Below, piece by piece: positions 6,232 to 8,762 of a DNA stretch of 8,762 bases (position 1 is its first letter; each line of letters opens with the position of its first letter). The translations under genes and the position numbers were made by a program. Where the stretch lies: the NCBI GenBank assembly GCA_023424785.1, contig JAFADP010000109.1, positions 1 to 8,762 of the forward strand, written 5' to 3'. Source of the DNA: Bacillota bacterium. Lineage in GTDB: Bacteria > Bacillota > Clostridia > Clostridiales > Clostridiaceae. A model generated the notes under the pieces. It saw only the letters and a program-made list of their open reading frames with translations. It was not told the origin of the DNA and did no database searches.

Positions 6232-7674
6232 TCATATTTTTCCTAAATTTTCTCCAATAATACTTATACCTTTTTTTATATCTTCATTACTTACTCTTCC
6301 AAAACCAATTCTTAAAGTATCATGCCCTTTGCCATTTTCATAAAAAATATCTCCTGGCATAAATATAACACCATCTTTATAGCATAAATCTAAAAGTTTC
6401 CTAGCACTCTTATTATCTTTTAATTTTAAGAATATATGTAATCCACCTTCTCCAGTTACATATTCATAAGGAATATATTTATTTACACATTCCATTAAAA
6501 GAAGATATTTTTCTCTATAATACTTTCTAACAGCTTTTACATGTCTATTAAAAGCACCACTTTCTAAATAATAATAAAGACATGCTTGGTCTAAGAAAGA
6601 TGTATGTATATTACGTCCTCTTTTTACACTTTCTAATACATCTATAAGTTTTTTATCACCTAAAATCCATCCTATTCTAAGACCTGGAAATAAAATCTTA
6701 GAAAGACTTCCTATATATATTACAGAGTTACCCTCATTACTTAAAGAAGCAATAGGCTCTATAGGAGAGCTTGAATATAATAGTTCCTCATTAAAGCCAT
6801 CTTCAATAATAGGAATTGAAAACTCTTTGCATAAATTGTATACTTCTTTTCTTCTTGAGGTTTTCATAACAATTCCTGTTGGATTATTATAAGAAGGAGT
6901 TAAATATAAAAAGGAAGTTTTATTTTCTGTAAAAGCATTTTTCAAATCTTCTATTATAACCCCTTCTTTATCCATAGATATTTGAATAACATTAATGCCA
7001 TGAGATTTCATTATTTTTAAGGCAGTGTTATGAGTAGGCTCTTCGCAAATTATAGTATCTCCTGGCTTTGTTAAACTTCCAATAATAATATCGAAAGCTT
7101 CGGTAAATCCATTAGTTATTAAAATATCCTTATTTAAAGTATTGACATTTTTATCTTTCATATACATTTCTAAGTAATTAATTAATGGCTTATACCCTTT
7201 TGCATATCCATAATTTAATAAATTATATCCTTCAAAAGAAAAAGAATCTAAAAAAGCTCTTTTAAAATCCTCTAAATTAAAAAGATTACAATCTGGAGCT
7301 ATTGATTTAAATGAAATCATACCTTTTTTATAAGGTAATTCTTCCTTAATAATATCCATTTCTCTTAAGGTTTTACTATAAGTATTAAATTTATCTTTCC
7401 AATTTATATTGTATCCTTCTAAATTCTCATTATAGTTTACTGCAATAAAAGTACCTTTACCTCTTTTGGTAATAATTATTTCTTTAGCTTCTAACTCCTC
7501 ATAAGCTGAAATTACTGAGTTTCTACTTATATTTAAAAATTTACTTACCTCCCTAGTAGAAGGAAGCTTACTATCTTTTTTTAATTCTCCTCTTTTTACA
7601 CATTCCATTATATGTTTTTCTAACTGAAGAGCTATTGGCTCATCTTTATTTATCACTAGCGTCGAAAATATCAC
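6232..7674 (-). CDS. MocR-family regulator: GntR winged helix fused to class I aminotransferase fold
   Basis: Role (family knowledge): MocR proteins use a PLP-binding aminotransferase-like domain as sensor for a GntR DNA-binding domain; known members control vitamin B6, GABA, taurine or amino-acid genes. Seen: 480 residues. The winged helix at about 10-78 has LQLEKHIMECVKRGELKKDSKLPSTREVSKFLNIS in pieces, then RNSVISAYEELEAKEII and RGKGTF. The aminotransferase domain has NPTG (264-267), Asp292, the Schiff-base lysine Lys326 in GSLSKILFPGLRIGW, Arg333, and the carboxylate-binding Arg455 in LRIGFG. All PLP-site residues are intact. Start: GTG at 7674, with GGGAG ten bases upstream, overlaps the lipoprotein gene by 29 bases. 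An alternative GTG at 7656, ten bases from that gene's stop, would suit translational coupling but lacks a well-placed ribosome site. The target and ligand are not evident, and no vitamin B6 gene is nearby. Confidence 0.93.
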   Translation of the reverse strand: MIFSTLVINKDEPIALQLEKHIMECVKRGELKKDSKLPSTREVSKFLNISRNSVISAYEELEAKEIIITKRGKGTFIAVNYNENLEGYNINWKDKFNTYSKTLREMDIIKEELPYKKGMISFKSIAPDCNLFNLEDFKRAFLDSFSFEGYNLLNYGYAKGYKPLINYLEMYMKDKNVNTLNKDILITNGFTEAFDIIIGSLTKPGDTIICEEPTHNTALKIMKSHGINVIQISMDKEGVIIEDLKNAFTENKTSFLYLTPSYNNPTGIVMKTSRRKEVYNLCKEFSIPIIEDGFNEELLYSSSPIEPIASLSNEGNSVIYIGSLSKILFPGLRIGWILGDKKLIDVLESVKRGRNIHTSFLDQACLYYYLESGAFNRHVKAVRKYYREKYLLLMECVNKYIPYEYVTGEGGLHIFLKLKDNKSARKLLDLCYKDGVIFMPGDIFYENGKGHDTLRIGFGRVSNEDIKKGISIIGENLGKI

Positions 7675-8392
7675 CCTTTATCATCTCCCATCCCTTTAAC
7701 GAAATTTCACTCTCTATATGATTTCCTAAACTATGATCAACACATAAACTTATTCCTAATGAATCCTTTGTTAAGTAGCTATAACTTTGAGCCTCTGCAA
7801 ATTCATTTGTATTATCACAATACTGTAACTTTTGCATTATTTCTTCATTACTTAACTTATCTAAATAAGACTTTTTATTTTCTTCAACTTTTCCATCTCT
7901 AAGCTTTGAAATAAGGTCTTCATTAATATCTACAAAATCAATTAGTCTTAATATTTTATTATTTACTAAATCTATATTTACAGTATAAAATATAGATTTT
8001 AAAGGTATTGATCCACTATTGCTATATACATAGCCTTCAAATATTATACTTAGTATTTCATCATCCTGTCTTGCAATATTATAATTTGAATATAAGTTAA
8101 ATTCGCCATTTCCCTTATAATAATTAACAATAGATACAGCCCCAAACTTAATTATAGAATTAATTATATTACTTTTTTCTTCATCTTTATACTTTATTTT
8201 AGGATAAATAATAGTAATACCCTTTTCTTCTTCGTATTTTTGCCCTTCAATAGTATAAACCTTATCTTCTAATAACTTATCTATTTTATTATAATTATTT
8301 TTAGTTCTACTTGAATCTTTATTTTTACAGCTACACAAAGTAATAGATACTACTAAGAAAAGAATTAATAATATTACTTTTCTATTTTTCAT
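7646..8392 (-). CDS. Predicted lipoprotein with DUF4163/DUF3298-like domain
   Basis: Seen: 248 residues. The signal peptide has MKNRK, then a hydrophobic stretch (6-19) and the lipobox-like LCSC with probable lipidated Cys22; Cys20 has Leu before it and fits less well. A short Lys/Asn/Ser-rich linker follows. The globular part at about 45-235 resembles the DUF4163 plus DUF3298 arrangement found in RsiV-type and PdaC-type extracytoplasmic proteins: YTIEGQKYEEEKGITIIYPKI, then a strand-rich centre (IIFEGYVYSNSGSIPLKSIF, VNIDLVNNKILRLIDFVD), then YLTKDSLGISLCVDHSLG. The domain call comes from pattern memory and was not tested by search. There is no polysaccharide deacetylase catalytic domain. 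Inference: outer face of the cytoplasmic membrane, perhaps sensing or binding an envelope ligand. AAGGAG lies six bases before ATG 8392. It is the first gene of the operon and its 3' end overlaps the MocR regulator. Confidence 0.85.
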   Translation of the reverse strand: MKNRKVILLILFLVVSITLCSCKNKDSSRTKNNYNKIDKLLEDKVYTIEGQKYEEEKGITIIYPKIKYKDEEKSNIINSIIKFGAVSIVNYYKGNGEFNLYSNYNIARQDDEILSIIFEGYVYSNSGSIPLKSIFYTVNIDLVNNKILRLIDFVDINEDLISKLRDGKVEENKKSYLDKLSNEEIMQKLQYCDNTNEFAEAQSYSYLTKDSLGISLCVDHSLGNHIESEISLKGWEMIKGDIFDASDK

Positions 8393-8449
8393 ACTTTCTC
8401 CTTAAAGATATTTCTCTACATAACATTCTATTAAAGTATATTAGTATTA

Positions 8450-8478
8450 ATTCTAACTTTTCACTTATTTTATATCAA
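8450..8478 (-). promoter_or_regulatory. Sigma-A promoter of the lipoprotein-mocR-alaX operon
   Basis: Minus strand TTGATA (8473-8478), exactly 17 bases, TAGAAT (8450-8455). Each hexamer matches consensus at 5 of 6. The transcript start is expected near 8443, giving a leader of about 50 bases before ATG 8392. The -35 hexamer sits directly against the T tract of the preceding terminator. Confidence 0.75.
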
Positions 8479-8508
8479 AAAATAAAGCTACATATTTTTT
8501 ATGTAGCC
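8479..8508 (-). terminator. Second terminator after the rightmost gene
   Basis: Minus strand GCTACATA (8500-8507) pairs perfectly with TATGTAGC (8487-8494) around a loop of five A, followed by TTTATTTTTT (8477-8486). It stands behind another hairpin, and together they end the transcript of the gene whose stop is at 8563-8565. Confidence 0.85.
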
Positions 8509-8519
8509 TTTTATTAAGT

Positions 8520-8556
8520 AAAAGACTGAATAAAAATTTCAATTTTTTATTCAGTC
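8520..8556 (-). terminator. First terminator hairpin, seven bases from the stop of the rightmost gene
   Basis: Arms 8524-8536 (GACTGAATAAAAA on the plus strand) and 8544-8556 are perfect 13-base complements around a seven-base loop. On the minus strand TTTT follows. The short T tract may make it less efficient, which could explain the second hairpin behind it. Confidence 0.75.
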
Positions 8557-8562
8557 CTATAT

Positions 8563-8762
8563 TTACTCTTCATCATTATCTTGTGGAAGTTCATCAAATA
8601 CTGGAACACACTCTTCACAACCTGAATTAGGCATACAGTCATCAAAAAAATCTGGAAAACAAGATGAAGAGTTTGATGTACTCTCTATTTCTATTAGCTC
8701 AAACTTCATATAACCATCTCCATTACACTTATTGTAATATATGTTAATTATACCATTATAGT
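8563..8762 (-). CDS. C-terminal end of an unrecognised acidic, cysteine-containing protein (cut by window edge)
   Basis: Seen: a frame open from the right edge to TAA at 8563-8565 gives 65 residues. It starts YNGIINIYYNKCNGDGYMKF, continues through a Ser-rich stretch (SNSSSCFPDFFDD) and a CEEC pair, and ends in the acidic tail QDNDEE. Five cysteines occur in 65 residues. I do not recognise the family. Because the frame stays open to the edge and the first part looks like alternating strand residues, I take it as a partial gene. An alternative is a 48-residue protein from ATG 8709, which has GGAG eight bases upstream. Two terminator hairpins follow the stop, which supports this being a real transcribed gene. 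Confidence 0.65.
   Translation of the reverse strand, partial: YNGIINIYYNKCNGDGYMKFELIEIESTSNSSSCFPDFFDDCMPNSGCEECVPVFDELPQDNDEE

Overview
The window is strongly A+T-rich, with A/T-ending codons, strong GGAGG-type ribosome binding sites and U-tailed hairpin terminators. Together with a Bacillota-type CtsR operator, this points to a low-GC Gram-positive bacterium, most likely a Clostridium (inference from composition and protein flavour; no species is claimed). Every gene I can support lies on the minus strand, so the window reads from its right end to its left end.

Layout from right to left. (a) 8563-8762: 3' end of an unrecognised, acidic, cysteine-containing protein cut by the window edge, followed by two hairpin terminators in tandem. 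(b) 8392-4986: a probable three-gene operon with its own promoter (TTGATA-17-TAGAAT). It encodes a small lipoprotein with DUF4163/DUF3298-like character, a MocR-type GntR/aminotransferase-fold regulator that overlaps it, and a long-form alanyl-tRNA editing protein (AlaX-L type). It ends at a perfect hairpin. (c) 4855-2791: monocistronic htpG (bacterial Hsp90). Its sigma-A promoter is overlapped by an exact match to the CtsR heat-shock operator, and it has a strong terminator. (d) 2762-1255: a flotillin-like SPFH protein behind a perfect-consensus sigma-A promoter (TTGACA-17-TATAAT). (e) 1063-356: a small protein with the radical-SAM core fold pattern but no cysteine at all, hence no [4Fe-4S] ligands, followed by a terminator. 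(f) 212-1: N-terminal 70 residues of a PadR-family repressor running off the left edge.

Functionally the centre of the window concerns protein and membrane quality control: the Hsp90 chaperone under predicted CtsR control, the flotillin membrane scaffold, and proofreading of mischarged tRNA(Ala). The genes are separate transcription units and I see no evidence that they form one dedicated system. No mobile element, CRISPR array, tRNA, rRNA or riboswitch was found. The observations most worth following are the cysteine-free radical-SAM-like protein and the CtsR box on htpG.
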